From Streptomyces sp. HD (GTDB taxonomy: Bacteria; Actinomycetota; Actinomycetes; Streptomycetales; Streptomycetaceae): DNA of 64,000 nt. Positions 50,565-59,772 of the stretch are shown here, one piece after another; position 1 is the first letter of the stretch, and each line of letters starts with the position of its first letter. The notes below the pieces were generated by a model. It saw nothing but the letters and a program-made list of their open reading frames with translations. It made no database searches and was not told the origin of the DNA. The position numbers and the translations under genes are program-made. The stretch covers positions 1 to 64,000 of the forward strand of contig NZ_JAQMYP010000014.1 in assembly GCF_028369295.1 (NCBI RefSeq), in the 5' to 3' direction.

Positions 50565-51554
50565 ATGGCCAAGAAGCGAGTCCAGACCAAGGCCAAGCGC
50601 CCGCAGATCTCTGACGGAGCCCGCGCCGGAGGCGCTGATGGACCCATTCCGGTTGTCGGTGCGCGCGAGCCCTGCCCCTGCGGCAGCGGCCGCCGCTACA
50701 AGGCCTGCCACGGCCGGGCCGCCGCACAAGCGGTGACGGAGCTGGTTCAGCGTCCGTTCGAGGGACTCCCCGGCGAGTGCGACTGGGTGGCCCTGCGTGA
50801 ACTGGTGCCGGCCGCCACCGCCGAGCTCACCCTCAAGGGCGGCCTCCCCGAGGGCGTCCCGTCCGTCAGCCTCGCCACCGTGCTGCCGATGGCCTGGCCG
50901 GCCCTGCGCCGCGACGACGGCTCGGTGCTGCTCGGCCTGCAGAACGACACGGCGTCGGGCGACATCAGCCGCGATCTCGCCGACACCCTCCAGCAGGCCC
51001 TCGCCGCGCAGCCGGGCACCCCGGTGCAGGGTCGGCGCGCCCCGGCCGACGGTCCGCGGCTGCAGGATCTGCTCGACCCGGAAGGCACGTTCGAGCCAGT
51101 TGTGCACCCGGGCTTCGAGTTCTGGGTCCCGGACGCGGAGAACGCCACTCCGGAGGTGGCCGCCTCCCTGGAGCGGGCCAACGCCGCGGCCATTCCGACG
51201 GTGAAGCTGACCGGGGTGGACGCCGCCTACTGGTGCCGGACACCGGAGAAGAACCACCTGCGCTGGGTCATGCCGCACCCCGAGGAGCAGCTTCTGGACG
51301 CCCTCGCGCGACTGCACGCGGCGGGCCGTTCGAGCCTCGGCGAGGGCACCCGACTGGTCGGTTCCTTCCGTGCTCACGGCCTCACGGTGCCGGTCTGGGA
51401 CCTGCCGAGCGAGGTCGGCGCGGAGGATGTGGAGAAGCCGGCGGCCGAGTTCGCCGAGCGCCTCGCCGCGGCCCTCGCCACGGACGCCCCGCTCACGCCG
51501 GACGAGCGTCGCGCGCGCGGCGGTCTGACCAACCGGCAGGTCACGCTGAGCTGA
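50565..51554 (+). CDS. DUF5926 / SEC-C motif protein
   Basis: 329 residues from ATG 50565 with GGGAGA 8 nt upstream. A basic start (AKKRVQTKAKRPQ) precedes the SEC-C zinc motif PCPCGSGRRYKACHG at about residues 39-55, then a long globular region with YWCRTPEKNHLRWVMPHPEEQLLDALARLHAAG. SEC-C zinc knuckles occur at the end of SecA and in other proteins where they contact protein or ribosome. The specific function is unknown. A perfect hairpin follows the stop. Confidence 0.85.
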   Translation: MAKKRVQTKAKRPQISDGARAGGADGPIPVVGAREPCPCGSGRRYKACHGRAAAQAVTELVQRPFEGLPGECDWVALRELVPAATAELTLKGGLPEGVPSVSLATVLPMAWPALRRDDGSVLLGLQNDTASGDISRDLADTLQQALAAQPGTPVQGRRAPADGPRLQDLLDPEGTFEPVVHPGFEFWVPDAENATPEVAASLERANAAAIPTVKLTGVDAAYWCRTPEKNHLRWVMPHPEEQLLDALARLHAAGRSSLGEGTRLVGSFRAHGLTVPVWDLPSEVGAEDVEKPAAEFAERLAAALATDAPLTPDERRARGGLTNRQVTLS

Positions 51555-51572
51555 CGCGGGTCGCGGAGATCG

Positions 51573-51602
51573 GGTTCGGCTGAACGGCCGTTCAGCCGAA
51601 CC
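51573..51602 (+). terminator. perfect 30-bp palindrome after DUF5926 gene
   Basis: GGTTCGGCTGAACG-GC-CGTTCAGCCGAACC, 18 bp past the stop codon. A strong terminator structure, though it lacks a U-run, as is common in Streptomyces. Confidence 0.8.
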
Positions 51603-51718
51603 GGCCCCCTCGGGAGGGGTGAATCCGATCACAACTCCCATGCGGAGCAAGGGAATCCGTGACTGGAAAGCCCAGATCGAATTTGCGAACAGCCGATCTC
51701 TTGTTACCGTTCCATTAG

Positions 51719-51755
51719 CCCGGTTGCTGGTGCATCCCCCGTCGCCAGCAACCGG
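51719..51755. terminator. bidirectional hairpin
   Basis: Stem CCCGGTTGCTGG/CCAGCAACCGGG with a 13-nt loop, followed on the plus strand by TCTTTTC. It lies 43 bp past the stop of the minus-strand secreted-protein gene. With the U-run on the plus strand, it could instead end a short plus-strand RNA from 51605-51715. Confidence 0.7.
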
Positions 51756-51797
51756 GTCTTTTCATGTGCGCAGTCATTTACGGAATGACATCGCGTG

Positions 51798-52412
51798 TCA
51801 ACCCCCCGTGGGCGCCCCGGAATTGTCCGGCGCCGAGTTGCTCGCGGAGCGCAGCAGCAGTGGCCCGTTCCCGGCCCGCGCGGCGAACTCCGCGACCGCC
51901 GTGTAGGCGTCCAGATTCCCTCGGGTGCGCTCCCGGGGCGTCTCGCACGTCCCCGGCTCGTCCTCGACGCCCTCGGCGCAGCGCATCTGCACCGTGCGCC
52001 CACCCGGCCCCATGAGACTCAGTACGGAGTCCAGCTCACCGCCGGTCGCATTGCGGAAGTAGGTGCGCGCCCAGGTCTCCGCGCCCTGGGTGAGGACACA
52101 GGTCTGCGCCTCGATGCCCTCGGGCGAGGTGAGCTCGGGCCCGCAGCGGGTGGCGGTGGCCAGGCCCAGGCCGAGCAGCAGGGGGGACTCGACGGGCCCG
52201 ACCGCGGGCCCCTTCGCGTCGGGGGCGGGGGAGGGAGGTGCCGAAGGACGCGCGGCCTTGCGGGACGTATGGCCGTGGGCGCGGTCCTGCTCGCCCACGG
52301 GTCCCGCGGAGGCCACGGCAAGCGGCAGCGCGACGGCGCCCACCACGACGCCGGCGAGGGCGAACAGACGGATCTTTGAGCCTGAGCGGCGTGTCTCAGC
52401 GTGACGGGGCAT
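51798..52412 (-). CDS. putative secreted protein, family not recognised
   Basis: 204 residues from ATG 52412; a start 24 bp upstream is also possible. Signal peptide or anchor KIRLFALAGVVVGAVALPLAVASA, a Pro/Ala/Lys linker, then a domain (about 75-200) with TATRCGPELTSPEGIEAQTCVLTQGAETWARTYFRNATGGELDSVLSLMGPGGRTVQM and cysteines spaced for two disulfides. It may act outside the membrane. It lies next to a Prim-Pol-like gene on the same strand, but 55 bp apart. Confidence 0.75.
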   Translation of the reverse strand: MPRHAETRRSGSKIRLFALAGVVVGAVALPLAVASAGPVGEQDRAHGHTSRKAARPSAPPSPAPDAKGPAVGPVESPLLLGLGLATATRCGPELTSPEGIEAQTCVLTQGAETWARTYFRNATGGELDSVLSLMGPGGRTVQMRCAEGVEDEPGTCETPRERTRGNLDAYTAVAEFAARAGNGPLLLRSASNSAPDNSGAPTGG

Positions 52413-52467
52413 ACACGGAATGTAACGACCGTGCACGTGTGCCCCGTTCCGCGCACGCCGGTGTGGC

Positions 52468-53127
52468 CTACAACTCGGGCGCGCTCACACCCGTACGAGT
52501 GAGGGCCTCGACCACGGCGTCGACAACGGCCTCCACATCGGGTACCCACGGGGAGGCCGAGCCGGGCAGCGGAGCGCGCTGCCAGCTGATCTGCCCCGGG
52601 CCCGTCTCGGACGGGGGCAGGGCGACGTAGCCACCCTCGCCGTGGAAGCGCAGGGAGCCGGGGACGAAGTCCTTGGCGTAGAGCAGTTCGCCCAACTGTT
52701 CCATCGAGTACGGCTTCACCAGGATCGCCCAGCGGGTGGGCGAGGCGACGACCGGGCCGAGGCGCATGCCCATGCGGTCGAGTGCGGTGAGGGCGTGGGC
52801 GGCCGGCAGGGCCGGGAGGCTGACCGCGCAGGGCGCCTTGCCGCCGGTGGCGAGGATGATCGGGGCCGCGGGCCGGTTGCCCCACCACCAGCGCACCATG
52901 CGCTCGTCGGTGGTAGCCGCGAGGAGGCCGGGGTCGAAGGGATGGGCACCGGGCACCGTGCACTCGGGATCCGGGCAGCCGCAGCGGTCACGCCGCTGCG
53001 GATCCGCCGCCACTCCCGGGAGTACGGGCCACTGCCATTGAGTCGCGAAGGTCAGGGCCGCGCTGATCAATTCAGGCTTCCCGTCGCCGCGCAGGAGCCT
53101 GCGTCGCCTTCCGAGGATCTCGCGCAT
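52468..53127 (-). CDS. Prim-Pol-like (AEP) domain protein, degenerate
   Basis: 219 residues. The N-terminal layout is that of bifunctional primase/polymerase proteins: ALTFATQWQWPVLPG, a CGCPDPECTVPGAHP metal knuckle, and RMVRWWWGNRPAAPIILATGG. However, the acidic DxD pair normally after this strand is not visible, so catalytic activity is doubtful. Many streptomycetes carry such small chromosomal Prim-Pol-like proteins. It is divergent from the PP2C phosphatase. Confidence 0.7.
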   Translation of the reverse strand: MREILGRRRRLLRGDGKPELISAALTFATQWQWPVLPGVAADPQRRDRCGCPDPECTVPGAHPFDPGLLAATTDERMVRWWWGNRPAAPIILATGGKAPCAVSLPALPAAHALTALDRMGMRLGPVVASPTRWAILVKPYSMEQLGELLYAKDFVPGSLRFHGEGGYVALPPSETGPGQISWQRAPLPGSASPWVPDVEAVVDAVVEALTRTGVSAPEL

Positions 53128-53628
53128 GAGCGCTCGTTCCTTTCCGTTGCACCGCTGGCAACACCGTGGACCACATCACACCATGTGTCGATCACTTCAC
53201 TGTGCGTACCTAATGGCGCATCACACCCCTGCTGTGAGCAAGGGAAACCCCTATGGGCCGAGCGTTGGCTGCTTCCGCGGCAACCTCGCCCATACTGCGT
53301 CTACCAAAAACATGGGCGTGGCGTGGGGTGGCGAAGTCTGGCGTTTACCGTCGCGCGTATTTCTCTTCGCCTCCGCCACGGGAGGATGGGGCCGGTCGTC
53401 GGTGGCTAAGACGCCCGGGTCCGTCGCCAGGTTCCGGGTGGCTGTCAACCACCCCTGGCCTTCTCCGAGTACGTACCCATCACGACCGCTGTGACGCTCT
53501 GTGGAGCGAAACCAGTCGACCGCAATACCCCGTTCCCTGAAGCAGTTTTAAGCCAACTTTGCCTTTGCGCAAGAGGTCTACGACGAGCGCTCTGGTTACC
53601 CACGGACACCAGGAATCCCGGCAGGACA
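53128..53628. other. intergenic region, no gene supported
   Basis: 500 bp between the Prim-Pol-like gene and the PP2C gene. Several frames are open but none shows family features or a good ribosome site. It is less GC-rich around 53180-53300 and 53520-53660, consistent with promoters for both flanking genes. Confidence 0.45.
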
Positions 53629-55134
53629 ATGCTGGACATCCCCTTACGAGTGCGTGTAGATGTGGAGACACTGCTAGCGGCGCAGAATGACATGGGGGTT
53701 TGCGATGCTTTTGAGCAATACGCACCGGTCGGAAAGCCGGACGCCATGAACGCCCCTCACCCTTCGAAAGTGGCCGGAATCGATGCGACGGTTCCTTCAC
53801 CCGCACACACTGTCGCGCCCGCGACCCCGGGCGGCTCAGCGGTCCCCTCACCCAACGCACCGGGCCTCGTGCTCCAGGACCGGCTCGCCGGCTGGGTGTC
53901 CGACCTCACGACACTCCACGAACTCACCGAACGCCTGGCCCGCACGGACGCACTCGCCGACGCCCTCCAGGAACTGCTGCGCGCCGGAGCCGCCCTCGTG
54001 GGTGCCCGGCGCGGACTCGTCGTACTGGAACCGGCCGACGGCCTGGGACCGGACACGACCATCGGGCTCGGCCTGGCCCGCGCCGACCTGGGGCACATCG
54101 AGACCGTGCCGCGCAGCGCGATGTCGTACGGACGGATCCTCGACGGACTGCCGGGTGGTGACGGCGAGATCGCCCAGCCGGATCTGATGTCCGAGGACGG
54201 GCTCGACCCCCGCCACCGCGAGGTGGCCGCACGCCTCGGCTACGCCGCGTGCTACGCACTCCCCCTGTCCACCGACGCCGCCGGCCGCCTCGGTGCCGCC
54301 GTGTGGCTGTACGACGAGCCCGCCGAACCGGCCGAGCGCCAGCGGCACCTCGTCGGTCTGTACACCCGCTACGCCACCGAGCACCTGGCCCGGCTCCTCG
54401 AAGTCGAGCGCACGCGCGCGTGCATGCGGACGATGGCCGAGGAACTACTTCCCTCCCGTCTGCCGCGCATGGCCGGCGTCCAGCTCGCCGCCCGGCATCG
54501 CACCGGCCCGCGCGGGGGCGGCGACTGGTACGACGCGCTGCCGCTGCCGGACGCCGCGCTCGGCCTCGCGGTCGGCTCGGTTACCGGGGCCGGGCCCAGC
54601 GCGGTCGCCGCGATGGGACGGCTGAGGGCCAGCCTGCGGGCGTACGCCGTGATGGAGGGCGAGGACCCGGTCGCGGTCCTGTCCGACCTGGAGCTGCTGC
54701 TCAGACTCACCGAGCCGGCCCGCTCCGCCACCGCCCTGTTCGCCTACTGCGAGCCCGCCCTGCGCAAGATCACGCTGGCCGGCGCCGGACACACCCCGCC
54801 GCTGCTGATCGGCGACCGGCGCACCGAGTTCGTGGAGACCTCCGTGTCCGCGCCGCTGGGCATGCTGGCCTGCTGGGAGGCGCCGAGCGTGGAGCTGACC
54901 GCAGAAGCCGGAGAGACGGTTCTGCTGTACACCGACGGGCTGCTGCACCGCACCGGCGACCCCACCGACCGCGCCTTCGCACGGCTGCACGCGGCAGCGG
55001 CCGGGGTGCCCCGGGCGATCCGGCACGACCCGGACGCCGTCGTCGACCACGTCCTGCGGACCGTACTGCCGGACGGGCTCGACCGGGCGGACAGCGAGGA
55101 GGACGTCGTACTGCTCGCCGCTCGCTTCGAGTAG
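53629..55134 (+). CDS. GAF-PP2C (SpoIIE/RsbU-type) protein phosphatase
   Basis: 501 residues from ATG 53629 (MLDIPLRVRVDVETLLAAQNDMGV); the frame opens at 53491 but the upstream part is not convincing. A GAF-like sensor domain spans about 95-265. The PP2C phosphatase (about 285-500) has LLPSRLPRMAGVQLAARHRTGPRGGGDWYDALPLPD and TVLLYTDGLLHR. The second metal motif reads VGSVTGAG where active RsbU proteins have VGDVxGHG, so the acidic residue is absent and activity may be reduced. Likely in a partner-switching pathway with RsbW-like ATPases. Confidence 0.88.
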   Translation: MLDIPLRVRVDVETLLAAQNDMGVCDAFEQYAPVGKPDAMNAPHPSKVAGIDATVPSPAHTVAPATPGGSAVPSPNAPGLVLQDRLAGWVSDLTTLHELTERLARTDALADALQELLRAGAALVGARRGLVVLEPADGLGPDTTIGLGLARADLGHIETVPRSAMSYGRILDGLPGGDGEIAQPDLMSEDGLDPRHREVAARLGYAACYALPLSTDAAGRLGAAVWLYDEPAEPAERQRHLVGLYTRYATEHLARLLEVERTRACMRTMAEELLPSRLPRMAGVQLAARHRTGPRGGGDWYDALPLPDAALGLAVGSVTGAGPSAVAAMGRLRASLRAYAVMEGEDPVAVLSDLELLLRLTEPARSATALFAYCEPALRKITLAGAGHTPPLLIGDRRTEFVETSVSAPLGMLACWEAPSVELTAEAGETVLLYTDGLLHRTGDPTDRAFARLHAAAAGVPRAIRHDPDAVVDHVLRTVLPDGLDRADSEEDVVLLAARFE

Positions 55135-55333
55135 TCGCGGGGCACACACGCGTAGTCCGCGTAGTCGCTCGGCACGCGCGCGTAGCGCTCATCGGAAAGC
55201 ACCCATAACAGGCGAGTGATCTCGGCCATAACAGCGGCGCCCGAGCGCCGGGTGACCGGTCCTACGACCCTGGGTTCCGTCCTGCACGTCCGTACGATGG
55301 ACGAGGTCCAGTGCCGTATCGAGGAGGATGACC

Positions 55334-56815
55334 GTGGCCGACGAGCTCACCCCGGCCGAGTCCATTGCTGCTACCGCAGCGGGCCCGGAAGAGTCTGAAG
55401 AGCCGATCAAGCAGCGCAAGAACGGCCTGTACCCGGGCGTGTCCGACGAGCTCGCCGAGAGCATGAAGTCCGGCTGGGCCGACACGGAGCTGCATGACCT
55501 GCGGCCGATCCCCCAGGCCGCCGAGACCGCCGCGCGCCGCTCCGCGCTGTCGGCGCGGTTCCCGGGCGAGCGTCTGGTGATCCCGGCGGGCAACCTGAAG
55601 ACCCGCTCCAACGACACCGAGTACCCCTTCCGCGCGTCGGTCGAGTACGCGTACCTCACCGGCAACCAGACCGAGGACGGCGTGCTCGTCCTGGAGCCCG
55701 TCGCGGACGGCCACCGGGCGACGATCTACCTGCTGCCCCGCTCCGACCGTGAGAACGGCGAGTTCTGGCTCTCCGGCCAGGGCGAGCTGTGGGTCGGCCG
55801 CCGGCACTCGCTCACCGAGGCGGAGAAGCTGTACGGCATCCCGGCCTCCGACGTGCGCGAGCTGACGGACCGGCTGCGCGAGGCGACGGGGCCGGTGCGT
55901 GTCGTCCGTGGCTACGACGCCGGTGTCGAGGCCGCGCTGACCGACAAGGTCACCGCCGAGCGGGACGAGGAGCTGCGCGTCTTCCTGTCCGAGGCACGAC
56001 TGGTCAAGGACGACTTCGAGATCGGCGAGCTGCAGAAGGCCGTCGACTCGACCGTGCGCGGCTTCGAGGATGTCGTGAAGGTCCTCGACAAGGCCGAGGC
56101 GACCTCCGAGCGCTACATCGAGGGCACGTTCTTCCTCCGCGCGCGCGTGGAGGGCAACGACGTCGGCTACGGCTCCATCTGCGCCGCCGGTCCGCACGCC
56201 TGCACGCTGCACTGGGTGCGCAACGACGGGCCCGTGCGCTCGGGTGATCTGCTGCTGCTCGACGCGGGCGTGGAGACGCACACGTACTACACCGCCGACG
56301 TCACGCGCACGCTGCCGATCAACGGCCGCTACAGCGAGATCCAGAAGAAGATCTACGACGCCGTGTACGACGCCCAGGAGGCCGGGATCGCGGCCGTGAA
56401 GCCTGGCGCGAAGTACCGGGACTTCCATGACGCCTCGCAGCGGGTGCTCGCCGAGCGGCTCGTCGAGTGGGGGCTTGTCGAGGGGCCCGTGGAGCGGGTG
56501 CTGGAGCTCGGGCTGCAGCGACGGTGGACGCTGCACGGGACCGGGCACATGCTCGGCATGGACGTGCATGACTGTGCTGCCGCGCGCGTGGAGTCGTACG
56601 TCGACGGCACGCTGGAGGCGGGCGTGGTGCTGACCGTCGAGCCGGGGCTGTACTTCCAGGCCGACGACCTGACGGTGCCGGAGGAGTACCGGGGGATCGG
56701 CGTCCGGATCGAGGACGACATTCTGGTGACGGCGGAGGGCAACCGGAACCTGAGCGCTGCGCTGCCTCGGCGGTCGGACGAGGTCGAGAGCTGGATGGCC
56801 TCTCTCAAGGGCTGA
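55334..56815 (+). CDS. aminopeptidase P family (Xaa-Pro) metallopeptidase
   Basis: 493 residues from GTG 55334; an ATG at 55328 directly abuts the GAGGAGG ribosome site and is less likely. The N-terminal domain (about 60-180) has the aminopeptidase-P pattern NDTEYPFRASVEYAYLTGN. The pita-bread domain (about 240-480) carries the dinuclear-metal ligands LLLDAGVETHTYYTADVTRT, HGTGHMLGMDVHD, LTVEPGLYF and VRIEDDILVT. It removes N-terminal residues preceding proline. Monocistronic. Confidence 0.93.
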   Translation: MADELTPAESIAATAAGPEESEEPIKQRKNGLYPGVSDELAESMKSGWADTELHDLRPIPQAAETAARRSALSARFPGERLVIPAGNLKTRSNDTEYPFRASVEYAYLTGNQTEDGVLVLEPVADGHRATIYLLPRSDRENGEFWLSGQGELWVGRRHSLTEAEKLYGIPASDVRELTDRLREATGPVRVVRGYDAGVEAALTDKVTAERDEELRVFLSEARLVKDDFEIGELQKAVDSTVRGFEDVVKVLDKAEATSERYIEGTFFLRARVEGNDVGYGSICAAGPHACTLHWVRNDGPVRSGDLLLLDAGVETHTYYTADVTRTLPINGRYSEIQKKIYDAVYDAQEAGIAAVKPGAKYRDFHDASQRVLAERLVEWGLVEGPVERVLELGLQRRWTLHGTGHMLGMDVHDCAAARVESYVDGTLEAGVVLTVEPGLYFQADDLTVPEEYRGIGVRIEDDILVTAEGNRNLSAALPRRSDEVESWMASLKG

Positions 56816-56944
56816 CGTTGGATCGATGGCCGGATGCCAGAGGGGTGTCCGGCCATCGTCGCGGTCTGCGGGTTGTGGGGGCTGGTCGCGCCCACGCGGC
56901 GGAGCCGCATATCGGTACAGTCGCGCGCCCCTGAGGGGGTTGGG

Positions 56945-58324
56945 GTGGACCTGCACTTGGAAACCGACGTCGGTGAAGGGCGTCGGGCGGGGCTGGAGCG
57001 AGCGCTGCGTGATGCCGTGCGCGAGGGGCGGTTGACGCCCGGGGAGCGGCTGCCTGCCACGCGCCGGCTCGCGGACCAGCTCGGGGTCTCCCGGAACACC
57101 GTGAAGGCGGCGTACGACCAGCTTGTCGCCGAGGGCTACCTCACCGCCCGGCAAGGAGCCGGTACGCAGGTCGCCCCGCTGCTCCCGGTCCACGCCGAAC
57201 CGTCGGAGGCCGCCGCACGCGCGCGTGAGCCGCGGTTCGATCTGCGGCCCGGCAGCCCGGACGTGGGGGCGTTTCCGGCCGCCGCATGGTTGCGGGCGTT
57301 GCGCAGGGCGATCGCCACGGCGCCCTCGTTGGCGTACGACTACGGCGATCCGCGTGGGCGTATCGAGCTGCGGAACGCGCTGTCCGGGTATCTGGGGCGC
57401 GCGCGTGGAGTCATCGCGCCGCCGGAGCGGATCGTGGTCACCTCCGGGTATGTACAGGGGCTGGCGCTGCTCACGCGCGTGCTGGAGGGCGGCGCCGTGG
57501 GCATGGAGGATCCGGGGCTGCCGTTCCACCGGGAGGTGGTGCGGCGCAACGGGGGTGCCGTCGTGCCCGTGCGGGTCGACGAACGGGGCGCGCGTGCAGG
57601 GGAGTTGGGGGACTGTGCCGCCGTTGTCGTGACACCCGCGCATCAGTATCCGACCGGGGTGACGCTGCATCCCGAACGGCGGCGGGCGCTCACCGACTGG
57701 GCACGCGTGCGTGGCGGGCTGATCGTCGAGGACGACTATGACGGGGAGTTCCGGTACGACCGCCAGCCCGTCGGCGCGCTGCAGGGCATGGCGCCTGGGC
57801 AGGTCGTGTATCTGGGGACGGCCTCGAAGACCCTCGGGCCGGCGCTGCGGCTCGGCTGGATGGTGCTGCCGCCGCGCCTGGTCGACGCCGTGGCCGACGC
57901 CAAGCTGCACAGCGATCATCACACCGAGTCCATCGGTCAGTTGGCGCTCACCGAACTGATCGAGAGCCATGCGTACGACCGTCATGTGCGGGCCTGCCGG
58001 CTGCGGTACCGGCGGCGCCGGGACCAGCTCCTGGACCGGCTGGGGGCGCGGCGGCGCGTGCGTGGGATCGCGGCCGGGCTGCATGCGCTGGTGGAGGTCG
58101 AGGACGAGGCGGAGGTGCTGGCGCGGGCCGAGGCGGCGGGGCTCGCGGTGGGGTGTCTGGGGGAGCACTGGCACACGGCGCGCGGCGGCGGTGGCGGCAG
58201 CGGCGGTGCCGGGGGCCGCGGCGAGGGGCGGCCGCAGGGGCTGGTCGTGGGGTACGGGACGCCTCGGGAGCGGGTGTATCCGGAGGCGTTGGAGGTGTTG
58301 GGGAAGGTCCTGGAGGGCGGCTGA
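56945..58324 (+). CDS. MocR/PdxR-type GntR regulator with aminotransferase domain
   Basis: 459 residues from GTG 56945 after GAGGGGG; a longer frame from 56834 lacks a ribosome site. GntR winged helix (about 10-80: ERALRDAVREGRLTPGERLPATRRLADQLGVSRNTVKAAYDQLVAEGYL) is fused to a fold-type I aminotransferase-like domain with the PLP Lys in VYLGTASKTLGPALRLGW and VVVTPAHQYPTG. Such proteins sense PLP or an amino compound and control adjacent genes. The downstream MFS gene has a direct-repeat operator and is the likely target. Confidence 0.9.
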   Translation: MDLHLETDVGEGRRAGLERALRDAVREGRLTPGERLPATRRLADQLGVSRNTVKAAYDQLVAEGYLTARQGAGTQVAPLLPVHAEPSEAAARAREPRFDLRPGSPDVGAFPAAAWLRALRRAIATAPSLAYDYGDPRGRIELRNALSGYLGRARGVIAPPERIVVTSGYVQGLALLTRVLEGGAVGMEDPGLPFHREVVRRNGGAVVPVRVDERGARAGELGDCAAVVVTPAHQYPTGVTLHPERRRALTDWARVRGGLIVEDDYDGEFRYDRQPVGALQGMAPGQVVYLGTASKTLGPALRLGWMVLPPRLVDAVADAKLHSDHHTESIGQLALTELIESHAYDRHVRACRLRYRRRRDQLLDRLGARRRVRGIAAGLHALVEVEDEAEVLARAEAAGLAVGCLGEHWHTARGGGGGSGGAGGRGEGRPQGLVVGYGTPRERVYPEALEVLGKVLEGG

Positions 58325-58360
58325 GGGGGTGGTCGGCCCTTCGGGCGGGCCGCTGAATGC

Positions 58361-58393
58361 TATTGGGCCACTGATATGCATCGGTATTGGGCC
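58361..58393 (+). promoter_or_regulatory. direct-repeat operator before the MFS gene
   Basis: TATTGGGCC occurs at 58361-58369 and 58385-58393, a 24-bp spacing, 37 bp before the MFS ATG and just after a GGCCCTTCGGGCGGGCC hairpin that ends the mocR gene. MocR regulators are known to bind direct repeats. Confidence 0.6.
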
Positions 58394-58429
58394 TGCCGAA
58401 GGGCCCACCGGGTCCATAACGTCGTTGGC

Positions 58430-59659
58430 ATGACAACCCGTCTCCTCCCGCCCGCGGGACCGCAACGCGTCCTGGCCTCCGCCCAGTTGGCCAACTCGGT
58501 CGGCGACGGCGCCTACTACGTGACGTCGGCGTTGTACTTCACCCATGTCGTCGGCCTCGCGCCCGCGCGCGTGGGGCTGGGGCTGACCGTCGCGTGGGCC
58601 GTCGGTTCGCTGGCGGGGGTGCCGCTCGGGCGACTCGCCGACCGGCGCGGGGCGCGTGGCACGGCGGTGCTGCTCGCGCTGGCGACGGCGCTGGCGGTGG
58701 GGTCCTTCCTCGTCGTCCGTGGCTTCGTGCCGTTCGTCGTGGCCGCGTGCGCGTACGCGACCGCGCAATCGGGGCTGGCGGCGGCCCGGCAGGCGCTCCT
58801 GGCCGGGCTGGTGTCCGCCGGGGACCGGACCGGGCTGCTCGCGCATCTGCAGTCCACGCTCAACGCCGGGCTGGCGGTGGGAGCCGGACTGGGCGGGCTG
58901 GCGTTGAACTCCGGGACGCGGGAGGCGTATCTGGCCGTGTTCGCGTTGGACGCGGTGAGCTTCGTGGTGTGTGCGGGTGTGCTGGTGAAGCTGCCGGCGG
59001 TGGCGCCCGTCGCCGTACGGACGCGGGACTCGCTCGGTGTGCTGCGGGATCGGCCGTACGCCCTGGTCACGCTCCTCAACACCGTCCTGCTGCTGCGGAT
59101 GCCGCTGCTCAGCCTCGGGCTGCCGTTGTGGATCGCCGAGCGGACGGAGGCGCCGGCCTGGCTGGTCTCGGTGCTGTTCGTGCTCAACACCGGGGCCGTG
59201 ATGGTCTTCCAGGTACGGATGGCGCACGGCGTGACCGGGCTTGCGTCGGCCACGCGCGCGGTGCGGCGGTCGGGGTGGGTGATGCTGGCGGCGTGCGTGG
59301 TCCTCGCGCTGTCGGCGGGAGCCTCGCCGTGGGTGGCCGCCGGTGTGCTGGTCGTCGGGGCGGTGCTGCAGGTCGTCGCCGAGATGGGGCAGTCGGCGGG
59401 GTCGTGGCAGCTGTCCTTCGAGTTGGCGCCCGCCGATCGGGTGGGTGAGTACCAAGGGTTCTTCGGTACGGGCGTGACGGTGGCGCGGACTCTGGGGCCG
59501 CTTGTGCTGACCTCGCTGCTGGTGGGGTGGGGGACCGCGGGGTGGCTGCTGCTGGGGGTCGTGACGCTGGGCGCGTCGTATGCGATGGGGCCGGCGGGGA
59601 GGCGGGCCGCCGGCGCCCGGGCGGGGCGGGAGGGCAGGCCCGCCTTGGTCGCGCCGTGA
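58430..59659 (+). CDS. MFS transporter
   Basis: 409 residues from ATG 58430. Twelve hydrophobic segments with the MFS loop 2-3 signature PLGRLADRRGARG near residue 65. The C-terminal tail is basic (GRRAAGARAGREG). Similar to streptomycete drug or metabolite exporters; no substrate can be read from the sequence. Likely controlled by the MocR protein encoded immediately upstream in the same direction. Confidence 0.88.
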   Translation: MTTRLLPPAGPQRVLASAQLANSVGDGAYYVTSALYFTHVVGLAPARVGLGLTVAWAVGSLAGVPLGRLADRRGARGTAVLLALATALAVGSFLVVRGFVPFVVAACAYATAQSGLAAARQALLAGLVSAGDRTGLLAHLQSTLNAGLAVGAGLGGLALNSGTREAYLAVFALDAVSFVVCAGVLVKLPAVAPVAVRTRDSLGVLRDRPYALVTLLNTVLLLRMPLLSLGLPLWIAERTEAPAWLVSVLFVLNTGAVMVFQVRMAHGVTGLASATRAVRRSGWVMLAACVVLALSAGASPWVAAGVLVVGAVLQVVAEMGQSAGSWQLSFELAPADRVGEYQGFFGTGVTVARTLGPLVLTSLLVGWGTAGWLLLGVVTLGASYAMGPAGRRAAGARAGREGRPALVAP

Positions 59660-59772
59660 AGTCGGGCGGGCCTGCGCTCGTGCCGTGAGTTCGCGCGCCC
59701 GGGCTCATTTCGTGAGCTCAGTGGCCCTCGGTTAATGCGTCGGCTCAAGCAGCTCTCGGTTAATCCGGCAGC

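Noticed and set aside
53126..53494. A 122-codon plus-strand frame in the gap before the PP2C gene
   Set aside because: No ribosome site, no motif, and its start overlaps the divergent Prim-Pol-like gene.
55262..59455. A 1397-codon minus-strand open frame
   Set aside because: It is antisense to three well-supported plus-strand genes (aminopeptidase P, MocR, MFS). It has no family motifs and is rich in Arg/Pro/His/Gln, typical of high-GC shadow frames.
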